64,000 bases of DNA from CAVTWD01 sp963738325 (GTDB lineage: Bacteria > Actinomycetota > Acidimicrobiia > Acidimicrobiales > Ilumatobacteraceae), in assembly GCA_963738325.1 (NCBI GenBank), contig CAVTWD010000001.1, positions 372,001 through 436,000 on the forward strand. The letters are read 5' to 3'. Positions 53,795-62,159 of the stretch are shown here, piece by piece (position 1 is the stretch's first letter; the number at the start of each line of letters is the position of its first letter). The notes beneath the pieces were generated by a model. It searched no databases. It worked only from the letters and a program-made list of their open reading frames with translations, and had not been told where the DNA came from. The position numbers and the translations under genes are program-made.

Positions 53795-55219
53795 TCAGCG
53801 GCGGGCGTGGGCGTCGAGGATGCTGGCGATGCAGGTCGTGAGCCGCTCGCCCGTGGGCAGGTGCAGGTATTCGTTGGGGCCGTGGGCGTTGGAATCCGGG
53901 CCGAGGACGCCGGTGATCACGAACTGCGCCTCCGGGAACCGCGCTCCCAGCATCCCCATGAACGGGATGGTGCCTCCTTCGCCGAAGGCCCGCGCCGGTT
54001 GGCCGAACGAGGCGGTCGACGCCCGCTCGAGCGCATTCCAGAGCCAGGGCGCGAACGGCGGCGCGTTCCAACCCGGGCCGGTGTGCTCCGGCCCGAAGCT
54101 GACCGCGGCGCCGTAGGGCGGCTCGCGCTCGAGAGCATCGGTGAGGGCGGCGCTCACCCGATCGACGTCACAGGTGGGCGGCAGGCGCATCGACAGCCGG
54201 AGGCTGGTGGACGGCCGCAGCACGTTGCCCGCCAGCGCCGTTGGCGGCAGCCCGTCGGCCCCCGTGATCGACAGGGTCGGCTGCCACGTGCGGGCGAGGA
54301 GCTGCTCGGTGGAGTCGTTGGTCGTGGGCTGGACCCCCTCGAACCACGGATACTCACTGGCCGCGGGAGGCATGTCCGCGGCCGTTGAGCGCGCTTCGGC
54401 CATGCGGTCCGGCGGCGTCTCGACGTGCGCCTCGGGGAGAAGGATACGGCCGCTCGCCTCGTCCTCGATCCGGCTGAGCAGCGACCGTGCGATGCGGAAC
54501 GTCGAGGGCACCACTCCGCTGGCATGCCCGCTGTGGACGCCCTCCCGCAGCACTTCCACCCGGAGGGTGCCCCCCAGGAGACCGCGCAGGCTGGTCGTCA
54601 CCCACAACCGCTCGTAGTCCAGGCAGCCCGAGTCGAGGCAGATCACGAGGCTCGGCGCGCCGATGCGGTCGGCGAGGGCATCGACGTGGGCGGGAAGGTC
54701 CGGGCTGCCGCTCTCCTCGCTTCCCTCGATCAGCACGACGCAGCGGCTGCGGGCGCCTCCGGCGGCGTGGACCGCCTCGATCGCCGCAAGGCTGGCAAAG
54801 GCGGCGTACCCGTCGTCAGCCCCGCCCCGGCCGTAGAGGCGGTCGCCTTCGATGACCGGCAGCCAGGGACCGAGCCCCTGGCGCCAACCGGTCATCTCCG
54901 GCTGCTTGTCGAGGTGACCGTAGAGGAGCACCGTGTCGTCGTCGTTGTCGCCCTTCGATGCCGGGATCTCCATCACGATCAGTGGGGTCAGGCCGGCGAG
55001 CTCGTGCACCTCGACGGTGAGCCCTTCGATCGGCCGAGCCGCGCACCAGTCGCGAATAAGGGCGACGGCCGTCGCCATGTACCCGTGCTCGTCCCAGTCG
55101 CGATCAAAGGCGGGCGACAGGTTCGGGATGCAGATGTAGTCGTGCAGCGCCGGGACGATGTCCTGCTGCCAAGCCCGTTGGCTCGACCGCTCCGCGTCGC
55201 GCGGCGTGAAGGCCATCAC
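53795..55219 (-). CDS. M20 family metallopeptidase
   Basis: 474 residues. Zinc-site motifs: LLYGHLDKQPE (His, Asp), RGGADDGYA (bridging Asp), IEGSEESGSPD (Glu pair), and C-terminal GEGGTIPFMGMLG and SNAHGPNEYLH (His). A dimerisation domain lies in the middle (~210-340). It is related to dipeptidases such as carnosinase. The start overlaps the nitronate monooxygenase stop (GTG-ATG-GCC with the TGA inside), so both are translated from one message. Confidence 0.92.
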   Translation of the reverse strand: MMAFTPRDAERSSQRAWQQDIVPALHDYICIPNLSPAFDRDWDEHGYMATAVALIRDWCAARPIEGLTVEVHELAGLTPLIVMEIPASKGDNDDDTVLLYGHLDKQPEMTGWRQGLGPWLPVIEGDRLYGRGGADDGYAAFASLAAIEAVHAAGGARSRCVVLIEGSEESGSPDLPAHVDALADRIGAPSLVICLDSGCLDYERLWVTTSLRGLLGGTLRVEVLREGVHSGHASGVVPSTFRIARSLLSRIEDEASGRILLPEAHVETPPDRMAEARSTAADMPPAASEYPWFEGVQPTTNDSTEQLLARTWQPTLSITGADGLPPTALAGNVLRPSTSLRLSMRLPPTCDVDRVSAALTDALEREPPYGAAVSFGPEHTGPGWNAPPFAPWLWNALERASTASFGQPARAFGEGGTIPFMGMLGARFPEAQFVITGVLGPDSNAHGPNEYLHLPTGERLTTCIASILDAHARR

Positions 55220-56178
55220 TCCAGCGCCATCGCCCGTGAGAGCGCCGTCTCGGCCTCGGCCATCATGCGCCGCACCAGCTCACCCGCGGGCACGAGCTCG
55301 TGGATGGCGCCGACGCCTTGCCCGCACGGGAAGAACTCACGCTCGATGTCGACCTCTGAGCCGTCGGGCGCCCCGAGGTGGTTGGCGCCGGCTTCGGCCG
55401 AGAACATGACCTGCTGCGGGAAGGGTTGCAGCTCCTCGGGGTGCTCCTCGAAGTGCTCGGTCCACTCGTTGCGTACCACCCGGCAGGTCTTGCCCGTGTA
55501 GGCGCGGCTGATGACCGTGCCGTCCTCGGGCAGGCCGAGAAGGGTCTCCTTGTATCCCTTCACGGCGCGCGCTTCGGGTGTGGCGATGAAGCGTGTGCCG
55601 ATCCACACGCCGTCAGCTCCGAGGCTGAGCGCGGCGGCGAGCCCGCGTCCGTCGAACAGACCGCCGGCGGCGACGACCGGCACCCGCGCGCCGACCGCAT
55701 CGACCACCTGTGGCACGAGAGCGATCGTCGCCACGGTGCCCGTGTGCCCGCCTGCCTCGGTCCCTTGGGCGACCACGAAGTCGCACCCGCTCTCGACGGC
55801 GGCGATGGCATGGCGCACCTTGCCGCACATGCTCCCCACGATGACGTTGTTGTCGTGTAGCAGGTCGATGGCATCCCGCGGCACCCCGAGCCCGGCGACG
55901 AAGGCCTTCGCGCCTCCCTTGATGACGTCGCCCACCTGGTTGGCCACCTGGCCGGGCACCGCGGTGAGCAGGTCGACGCCGAATGGCTTCGGCGTGAGCT
56001 CGCGGACCTTGGCCATCTCCTCGCGCATCTCGTCTCGACCCATCGTCGAAGCGCCGAGGCATCCGAACCCCCCGGCGTCGGAGACGGCGGCGGCGAGGCG
56101 GTGGTAGGAGACTCCGCCCATGCCCGCCAGCATCACCGGGTGTTCGATGTCGAGGAGGTCTGTGAGGCGGGTGCGCAT
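55216..56178 (-). CDS. Nitronate monooxygenase (2-nitropropane dioxygenase-like)
   Basis: FMN-dependent TIM-barrel enzyme, 320 residues. LDIEHPVMLAGMGGVS, DFVVAQGTEAGGHTGTVAT, and VPVVAAGGLFDGRGLAAALSLGADGVWIGTRF are the class I/II motifs, with the catalytic His in AGGHTG. The C-terminal part carries PFPQQVMFSAEAGANHLG. It oxidises alkyl nitronates or acts as a quinone reductase in some members. ATG at 56178 fits homologues; a second ATG three codons upstream is possible. Confidence 0.88.
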   Translation of the reverse strand: MRTRLTDLLDIEHPVMLAGMGGVSYHRLAAAVSDAGGFGCLGASTMGRDEMREEMAKVRELTPKPFGVDLLTAVPGQVANQVGDVIKGGAKAFVAGLGVPRDAIDLLHDNNVIVGSMCGKVRHAIAAVESGCDFVVAQGTEAGGHTGTVATIALVPQVVDAVGARVPVVAAGGLFDGRGLAAALSLGADGVWIGTRFIATPEARAVKGYKETLLGLPEDGTVISRAYTGKTCRVVRNEWTEHFEEHPEELQPFPQQVMFSAEAGANHLGAPDGSEVDIEREFFPCGQGVGAIHELVPAGELVRRMMAEAETALSRAMALE

Positions 56179-56207
56179 GGCGTGCATCTTGGCCGCGGCA
56201 GGACCGG

Positions 56208-56247
56208 GGCCGCCACACGACCTGGGGGGACGGGAAGTGTGGCGGCC
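56208..56247. promoter_or_regulatory. Perfect 11-bp inverted repeat upstream of the nitronate monooxygenase gene
   Basis: GGCCGCCACAC and GTGTGGCGGCC are separated by 18 nt, ending 30 bp before the start. It may be an operator or a terminator of the upstream reductase gene (110 bp after its stop). Confidence 0.45.
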
Positions 56248-56357
56248 ACGCCGTGTCCCGCCGGTACGACCCGCATCGCACCGGCGGCAAGTCACGCTAG
56301 GGGGCCGACGTTTCACGTTTGTGTCCGGGCGGTGAACCCTCGACTGATCCCTCCCCG

Positions 56358-57575
56358 TCAGCCGGGAGTCGGGGCGAAGGCGCCCGGGCGCCGGAGGAAG
56401 CCCCGGTGCCAGCGACGGGGGGTCAGCGCCACTGCTCGAGGCTCGTCCTCGAACAGCCAGCGACCGAAGTTGCGGCGGGTCCACGGCGACAGCCCTGACG
56501 CCCGCACTGCGCCGCGCACGCCGAAGGAGCTTCGGAGGATCCGCCCGAGCGCGACCGACATCCGGTGGTCGGCCACCAGCTCGCGCTGCACCTGGGCCTC
56601 GTACCGGCTCAGCGCCAGAGCCGGGCGCGCCGCACCGGCGTGGACCACTGCCTCGGCGGCGAGGATGCCCGTCAGGAGGGCTTCCGCGATCCCTTCGCCC
56701 GTCATCGGGTCGGCCGCCGCGGCCGCATCGCCGGCGAAGAGGGCGCGACCTCGGCCGAGCACCACCTGGTCGATGCGAGCGGGGATCGGCCAGGCCTTGT
56801 GGGGCGCTTCGGGCTGCGCCTGAGGGCCGAGGGCCCCGGCGATGTGTGGGCGGGCGAGCAGCTCCTCCCATTCCCGGCGCATGTCCTGGCCCCGGCGGCG
56901 AGGCTGGCGCGGCACGCCGAAGCCGAGGTTCACCCGTCCATCGGGAAGGGGGAACGACCACGCGTAGCCGGGGAGGATCTCCGGCTCGAACCAGACCCAG
57001 AGCCGCCCCGCCGCCGGTCCGGTCACGGCCGTGAAGTACTGGCGGAAAGCGTGCCACTCCCCCCGGTAGCCCGGGGTGGCCAGGTTGAGCTGCTTGCGGA
57101 GGGGGGACCACATCCCGTCGGCCCCGATCACGTAGGGCGCTGCCACCGGGCCCCGCCCGTCGAGCTCGACGACGACGTCGTCGACGCGCCGGACCACCCC
57201 TCGGAGGCCGTCGCCGTCGAGCACCTTCGCGCCGGCCGAACGGGCGAGGTCGACGAGGGCGGCGTCGAGCTCGAGCCTCGGGGCGACCGCGGCGAACTGC
57301 CCATGGCTGGGCATGGGATAGGCCACCGTGCGGCCTGATGGCGACCGGATCCAGACCGAATCGACCACCGTCCACGACGCCACCCGGGACGGGTCGAAGC
57401 CGAGCCGGTCGAGCAGGCGCAGCGCACCCGCGGTGAGCCCGTCACCGCAGCACTTGTCACGCGGGAAGGTCGCCTTGTCAGCCAGGACGACTCGCAGGCC
57501 CGCCCGCGCCGCCGTCACCGCGGCCGCCGCGCCGGCGGGGCCGGCGCCCACCACGACGAGGTCGGCCTGCTGCAT
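56358..57575 (-). CDS. Geranylgeranyl reductase family flavoprotein
   Basis: 405 residues. FAD motif DLVVVGAGPAGAAAAVTAARAGLRVVLAD, the group-specific FPRDKCCGDGLTAGALRLLDRLG, and the C-terminal ADPMTGEGIAEALLTG with GDAAAAADPM before it. The family reduces prenyl double bonds in archaeal lipids, menaquinone or chlorophyll side chains; actinobacteria use relatives for menaquinone (MenJ). The CCGDGL loop is intact. ATG chosen at the start of the FAD motif. Confidence 0.87.
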   Translation of the reverse strand: MQQADLVVVGAGPAGAAAAVTAARAGLRVVLADKATFPRDKCCGDGLTAGALRLLDRLGFDPSRVASWTVVDSVWIRSPSGRTVAYPMPSHGQFAAVAPRLELDAALVDLARSAGAKVLDGDGLRGVVRRVDDVVVELDGRGPVAAPYVIGADGMWSPLRKQLNLATPGYRGEWHAFRQYFTAVTGPAAGRLWVWFEPEILPGYAWSFPLPDGRVNLGFGVPRQPRRRGQDMRREWEELLARPHIAGALGPQAQPEAPHKAWPIPARIDQVVLGRGRALFAGDAAAAADPMTGEGIAEALLTGILAAEAVVHAGAARPALALSRYEAQVQRELVADHRMSVALGRILRSSFGVRGAVRASGLSPWTRRNFGRWLFEDEPRAVALTPRRWHRGFLRRPGAFAPTPG

Positions 57576-57796
57576 ACCACGCGAGGGTAGGCAGTGCCGC
57601 CGCCCGAGGCGCCCGCGTGCCGGCCTCACCCTCCGTCTTCTCGTTCAATGCGGGTCGATCCGCGCAGATGCGCCGCGATGTGACACGCGTGAACGCGGAG
57701 GGACGGGAGATGCGGCCGCGCTCGGGAACGCCGACGCATGTGCGGCCGCGGGGCGCCAGCGGGCAAGATGGCGGCCGTCGTCGACGAGGAGGTCGG
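57576..57796. promoter_or_regulatory. Divergent intergenic region
   Basis: 221 bp between divergent flavoprotein and SDR genes. AGGAGG lies just before the SDR GTG. No clear operator is visible. Confidence 0.4.
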
Positions 57797-58716
57797 GTGA
57801 ACGGCATCTCCGCGGGACGGGTCGCCATCGTCACGGGAGGGGGGCGGGGAATCGGGCGGGAGCACGCCCTGTCGCTGGCCCATGAGGGAGCCAAGGTTGT
57901 CGTCAACGACCGGGGCGGGAGCGTCGACGGCACCGGCTCCGACCCCGACATCGCGCAAGGCGTGGTCGCGCGAGATCGTTGACGCCGGCGGGGAGGCGGT
58001 GGCCAACGGCGACGACGTCTGCTCCTGGGAAGGGGCTCAGCGGCTGGTCAACACCGCCATCGACACTTACGGAGACCTCCACGTCGTCGTCAACAATGCC
58101 GGCATCCTGCGCGACCGGATGCTCAGCAACATGACCGAAGACGAATGGGACGGGGTCCTCGCCGTGCACCTGAAGGGCACCTTCGGACCCAGCCGGTGGG
58201 CGGCGGCCTACTGGCGGGAGCAGGCAAAGGCGGGACGCGAGCTCGACGCCCGCATCATCAACACCACCTCGGTGTCCGGCATCTACGGCAATCCTGGTCA
58301 AACGAACTACGGGGTGGCCAAGGCGGGGATCGCCGCCTTCACCGTGATCGCCGCCCTCGAGTTGGCCCGCTACGGCGTCACCGTGAATGCGGTCGCCCCG
58401 GTAGCTCTCACGCGTATGACGGAAGGCCTGGGACCGCCACCCGAGAACGACGAGGAGCGTGAGCGCCGTTCCCCCCGATGGGTCGCGCCGATCGTCACCT
58501 GGCTGGCCAGCCCCCGAGTCGAAGGGCGTGACCGGCCGCGTCTTCGAAGCTTCGGGCCAGGTGCTGGCGATCGCCGAGGGATGGCACCGGGGGCCCAGCG
58601 TCGAGCCGGAGGAGGATCCGGCCAAGCTCGGGCCGATCGTCGCCGGCCTGCTCGAAGGGGCTCGGCGCAACGCCGGCATGGACGGCCGCGACGGTTCCTG
58701 GCCGCAGCCCCAATGA
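57797..58716 (+). CDS. SDR, MFE-2-like (R)-hydroxyacyl-CoA dehydrogenase, two frame breaks
   Basis: ~306 residues corrected. IVTGGGRGIGREHALSLAHEG, then VVVNDRGGSVDGTG (the same insert as the SDR at 38564), NNAGILRDRML, NTTSVSGIYGNPG and NYGVAKAG. Frame breaks near 57967-57975 and in the C5 run 58511-58515; bridging both gives VVREIVDAGGEA and WLASPESKGVTG. The final part RVFEASGQVLAIAEGWHRGP completes the dehydrogenase. Followed 90 bp later by the MaoC hydratase, its usual partner. Confidence 0.87.
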
Positions 58717-58806
58717 GTCGACGTCGCGCCCGCACGGAGAGCCGGCTCGAGCCGTGTGCCGATGCCACGTCCGACCGCCACTTCGCCACCTCGAGGAGGA
58801 CCTGCC

Positions 58807-59655
58807 ATGCCCATCAACCCTGACGCCGTCGGCCAAGAGTCCGAGCCGGTCACCGCGAGTTGGACGTCGAAGGACGCCCTCCTCTACGCCGTCGGCATCG
58901 GCGCCGGCACGGGTGAACTGGCCTTCACGACCGAGAACACAGCCGGGGTGGACCAGGTGGTCTTTCCCACCTTCGCCGTCGTGGTCGGCTGGGGGGCCGG
59001 CAACGCCCTGCGGGGCGTGGGGACGTTCAACCCGGCGATGCTCGTGCACGGCGAGCAGCGCGTGACGTTGCACAAGCCGATCCCTCCCGGCGGATCCGTG
59101 ACGCTGCGCTCCAAGGTCGTCGGCATCTACGACAAGGGCAAGGCCGCCGTCGTGGCCTCGGAGACGGCGGCCACGGACAACAGCGACGGCACGCCGCTGT
59201 ACACGAACTACTCATCGGCCTTCATCCGCGGCGAGGGCGGCTGGGGCGGCGACCGTGGACCGTCGGGTCCCCGCAACGTGCCCCCCGAGCGGGAGCCCGA
59301 TCACGAGGTGACCTACCAGACCTCGCCCGACCAAGCGCTCGTGTACCGGCTCTCGGGAGATCGCAACCCGTTGCACTCCGATCCTGCATTCGCGGCGATG
59401 GGCGGCTTCGACCGTCCGATCCTCCATGGCCTGTGCACCTACGGCTTCACCGGCCGAGCTCTCGTGCACACGCTCTGCGGCTCCGACCCGGCGAAGTTCC
59501 AGCACATCGAAGGCCGGTTCTCCTCACCGGTGCTGCCCGGCGACGCCCTCACCATCCGCGCCTGGGTGACCAGTGACGGCGAGGCTGTCTTCACGACCTC
59601 GAAGCAGGATGGGACGGTCGTGATCGACCAGGGCGCCTTGCGCTACTCGGCCTGA
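58807..59655 (+). CDS. MaoC-like (R)-enoyl-CoA hydratase 2
   Basis: 282 residues, double hotdog. The C-terminal hotdog carries the hydratase-2 motif YRLSGDRNPLHSDPAFAAMGGF with the catalytic Asp and His, followed by RPILHGLCTYGFTGRAL. The N-terminal hotdog has the non-catalytic WTSKDALLYAVGIGAG. Hydrates 2-enoyl-CoA to (R)-3-hydroxyacyl-CoA, the substrate of the SDR just upstream. ATG start. Confidence 0.92.
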   Translation: MPINPDAVGQESEPVTASWTSKDALLYAVGIGAGTGELAFTTENTAGVDQVVFPTFAVVVGWGAGNALRGVGTFNPAMLVHGEQRVTLHKPIPPGGSVTLRSKVVGIYDKGKAAVVASETAATDNSDGTPLYTNYSSAFIRGEGGWGGDRGPSGPRNVPPEREPDHEVTYQTSPDQALVYRLSGDRNPLHSDPAFAAMGGFDRPILHGLCTYGFTGRALVHTLCGSDPAKFQHIEGRFSSPVLPGDALTIRAWVTSDGEAVFTTSKQDGTVVIDQGALRYSA

Positions 59656-59660
59656 AGGGC

Positions 59661-59805
59661 CGCCTGGCGCGGTCAGAAGAGCCGGAGCCCGTCTGGTCGC
59701 CTGGCGCGGTCACAGGAGCCGGAGCCCGTCTGGTCGCCTGGCGCGGTCAGAAGAGCCGGAGCCCGTCTGGTCGCCTGGCGCGGTCAGAAGAGCCGGAGCT
59801 CGTCG
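59661..59805. repeat. About four tandem copies of a 37-bp unit derived from the nucS end
   Basis: Units begin at 59661, 59698, 59735 and 59772, each CGCCTGGCGCGGTCA. The unit includes the last codons and stop of nucS (AGAGCCGGAGC...), so the gene end has been duplicated onward. Copies differ at a few bases (CACAGGAG in the second). Confidence 0.92.
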
Positions 59806-60444
59806 GGCCGCAGCCCCCTCGAGCGCGTCGTAGTCGACCTCGAGCCAGCCCAGGCCGCGGGCCTCGGCCAGCGTGCGCGCCTGCGGGCGAACGACCTGGG
59901 CGACGAACAGCCCGTGCACCGGGCGAAGGGCGGCGTCGAGGTCGAGCCGTTCCACGTAGCGGGCGAGCTGCTCGACGCCGTCGATCTCCCCGCGCCGCTT
60001 GACCTCGATGGCGATCACGCCGCCGGCGCCGTCACGGCACAGGAGATCGACCGGCCCGATGTCGGTCGGGTACTCGCGCCGAACCAGCACCATGCCCTTG
60101 CCGAGCACCTGCGGCGCGGCCGCCAAGAGCTCCTGGAGGTGAGCCTCCACCCCGTCCTTGGCCAGGCCCGGATCGGGGCCGAGCTCGTAGTCGTCGTCGC
60201 TGAGCACCTCCTCGAACGAGATGACCAGCCGTTCGCCGGCCCCGTTCGTGATCTCCCAACGGTCCTGTTCCTCGCGCCGCGTGTTGGGCGCGTTCATCCA
60301 GTTGAGCGGCTTGTACGCCCCGCCGTCCGCGTGCACCGCGACGCAACCGTCGGCCTTCACCATGATGAGGCGGACGGCGCTCGGGAGGTGGGCCTCGAGG
60401 CGGCCGTCGTACTCGACGCTGCAGCGGGCGATCACGAGCCGCAC
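59784..60444 (-). CDS. nucS: NucS/EndoMS mismatch-specific endonuclease, one frame break at the C-terminus
   Basis: Cuts both strands at mismatches; replaces MutS/MutL repair in actinobacteria. 219 residues corrected. N-terminus MRLVIARCSVEYDGRLEAHL and LNWMNAPN form the DNA-binding domain; the nuclease has GPVDLLCRDGAGGVIAIEVKRRGEIDGVEQLARYVE. One extra base in the C5 run (59814-59818) shifts the tail; the natural end is EGLRPDELRLF with the stop at 59784-59786, a motif for beta-clamp contact. Begins 18 bp after the UbiB-like gene. Confidence 0.92.
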
Positions 60445-60462
60445 AGGAAGACGGTAGGCGAG

Positions 60463-62082
60463 TCAGCGGCGCATCGATCGCTCCCGCATCCGCTTGTTGA
60501 TGAGGGCCCGCCGGCGCTGCAGGTCGCGGTAGGTCAGGTGCTCGGTGGACGCGTCGACGCCGAAGCTGGCCTTCACCCCGTCGAGGTCGAGCGCCACGCC
60601 TCGGTGGTCGATGCCCAGCTCCCGGTCGATCTGCTCGCCGTGGGTGACGGCGAAGTAGAGCGAGATGTTCGCGATCTCGCCCAGCAGGTCGAGGTCGGGC
60701 GCGAGCCGGCCGATGGCGCCGTCGAGGAACACGAGGTTCTTCACGTAGAGCATGAGCTCCTTCGGCATCCGGGCGCCGTAGCCGAGGAGGGCCTTCACCA
60801 GCCGTTGCACTTCGTGCACGAGCTCATCCGCGGAGAGGGTCGTCGCGTCGACTGGCGCCTGGTCGAGGCGGAGCTCGCGGATCACGGCATCGAGGTCGGT
60901 GTCGGGAGGCAGGGCGCCCAGGTCGCGCAGCGAGGCCAGCTGACCCTTCACATCGTTGGTGGTGGCGCCGAGCATGAGGCGCAGGAAGGCGATGCGGCGC
61001 GTCGGGCTGAGCCGACCGATGATCCCGAAGTCGAGGAGCGCGGTACGGCCGTCGCGCTGCACGAAGAGGTTCCCGCCGTGCAGATCCCCGTGGAAGATGC
61101 CATGGATCAAGGCGCCCTCCATGAACACGATCATCCCGGTGCGGATGACGGCCTCGGTGTCGATCCCCGCCGCCCTCATGGCGTCGACGTCGTCGAAGGT
61201 GAACCCGTCGAGGCGCTCCATCACGAGCACGCGCCGCGTCACGAGCGAGGGGTGAGGGCGAGGCACCACGTAGCCGCGCTGGCCGAGGTCGGCGAGCACG
61301 CGCGCCACGTCGAGCATGTTCTCGGCCTCCAGCCGGAAGTCGAGCTCCTCGGTGATCGTCTCGGCGAACAGCTCGACGAGGGCGGGGGGGTTGGCCAGGG
61401 CCGCCACCGGGATGCGCCCGACGAGGTGCGGGGCGAGCCACGCCATGGCTTGCAGATCCCGCTCGACCAGCCTGGCCACCGACGCCCGTTGCACCTTCAC
61501 CACCACGGGCTCACCAGTCCGGAGCCGGGCCGGGTGCACCTGCGCGATCGAAGCGGCGGCGAGCGGCCGGTGGTCGAACCACTCGAAGGTCGCCTCGAGC
61601 GCCTCCCCGAGCTCGGCCTCCACGACCCGCCTGACCACCTCGAAGGGTTCGGCTGGCACCTGGTCACGGCAGAGCTTGAACTCGGCCACGAGCGCTTCGG
61701 GGAACAGGCCCTCGCCGGAAGAGATGATCTGCCCGAGCTTGATGTACGCGGGCCCGAGGTCCTCCGCCGCCTGGCGCAGGCGCCGCGAGATCACGCCGCG
61801 GCGTTGCTCGGCCGTGGGCAGGCGGCCGAGTCGCTTCCACACCCACCACGGCGCGATGGCCATGGCCATGCGGGAGGCCACCCGCACGAAGCGGCGGCTC
61901 GGGGGCCAGCGCCCCGGCGTCGTGAGCCGGGGGACGGCGTCGCGGGCCGCCTGGCGAAGGTCGGGCACCTCGGCCCTCCAGGGGATGGCGGAGAGGTCCA
62001 GCACCCAGGGCGGATCGTCGCTGAAAGCGGCCCACGCCAGATCCGGCACCTCGCCGGGCGCCCGGGGGAGAAACTCCTTCAT
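60463..62082 (-). CDS. ABC1/AarF (UbiB) family atypical kinase
   Basis: 539 residues. The UbiB motifs are complete: AYIKLGQIISS (KxGQ), LAAASIAQVHPARL (A-rich loop), VVVKVQRAS (Lys), HGDLHGGNLF and LLDFGIIGRL (metal Asp). A Trp-rich N-terminal region precedes them and ~130 extra residues follow. UbiB proteins support quinone/prenyl-lipid metabolism by ATPase activity. ATG start; upstream partner of nucS in a two-gene operon. Confidence 0.92.
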   Translation of the reverse strand: MKEFLPRAPGEVPDLAWAAFSDDPPWVLDLSAIPWRAEVPDLRQAARDAVPRLTTPGRWPPSRRFVRVASRMAMAIAPWWVWKRLGRLPTAEQRRGVISRRLRQAAEDLGPAYIKLGQIISSGEGLFPEALVAEFKLCRDQVPAEPFEVVRRVVEAELGEALEATFEWFDHRPLAAASIAQVHPARLRTGEPVVVKVQRASVARLVERDLQAMAWLAPHLVGRIPVAALANPPALVELFAETITEELDFRLEAENMLDVARVLADLGQRGYVVPRPHPSLVTRRVLVMERLDGFTFDDVDAMRAAGIDTEAVIRTGMIVFMEGALIHGIFHGDLHGGNLFVQRDGRTALLDFGIIGRLSPTRRIAFLRLMLGATTNDVKGQLASLRDLGALPPDTDLDAVIRELRLDQAPVDATTLSADELVHEVQRLVKALLGYGARMPKELMLYVKNLVFLDGAIGRLAPDLDLLGEIANISLYFAVTHGEQIDRELGIDHRGVALDLDGVKASFGVDASTEHLTYRDLQRRRALINKRMRERSMRR

Positions 62083-62159
62083 CCCGCGGATGATCGCACG
62101 GCGGCTCCCGCGAGACGACCACTAACCTCCGACGTCTCGGTAGATCTCCGGGGGGTGGG

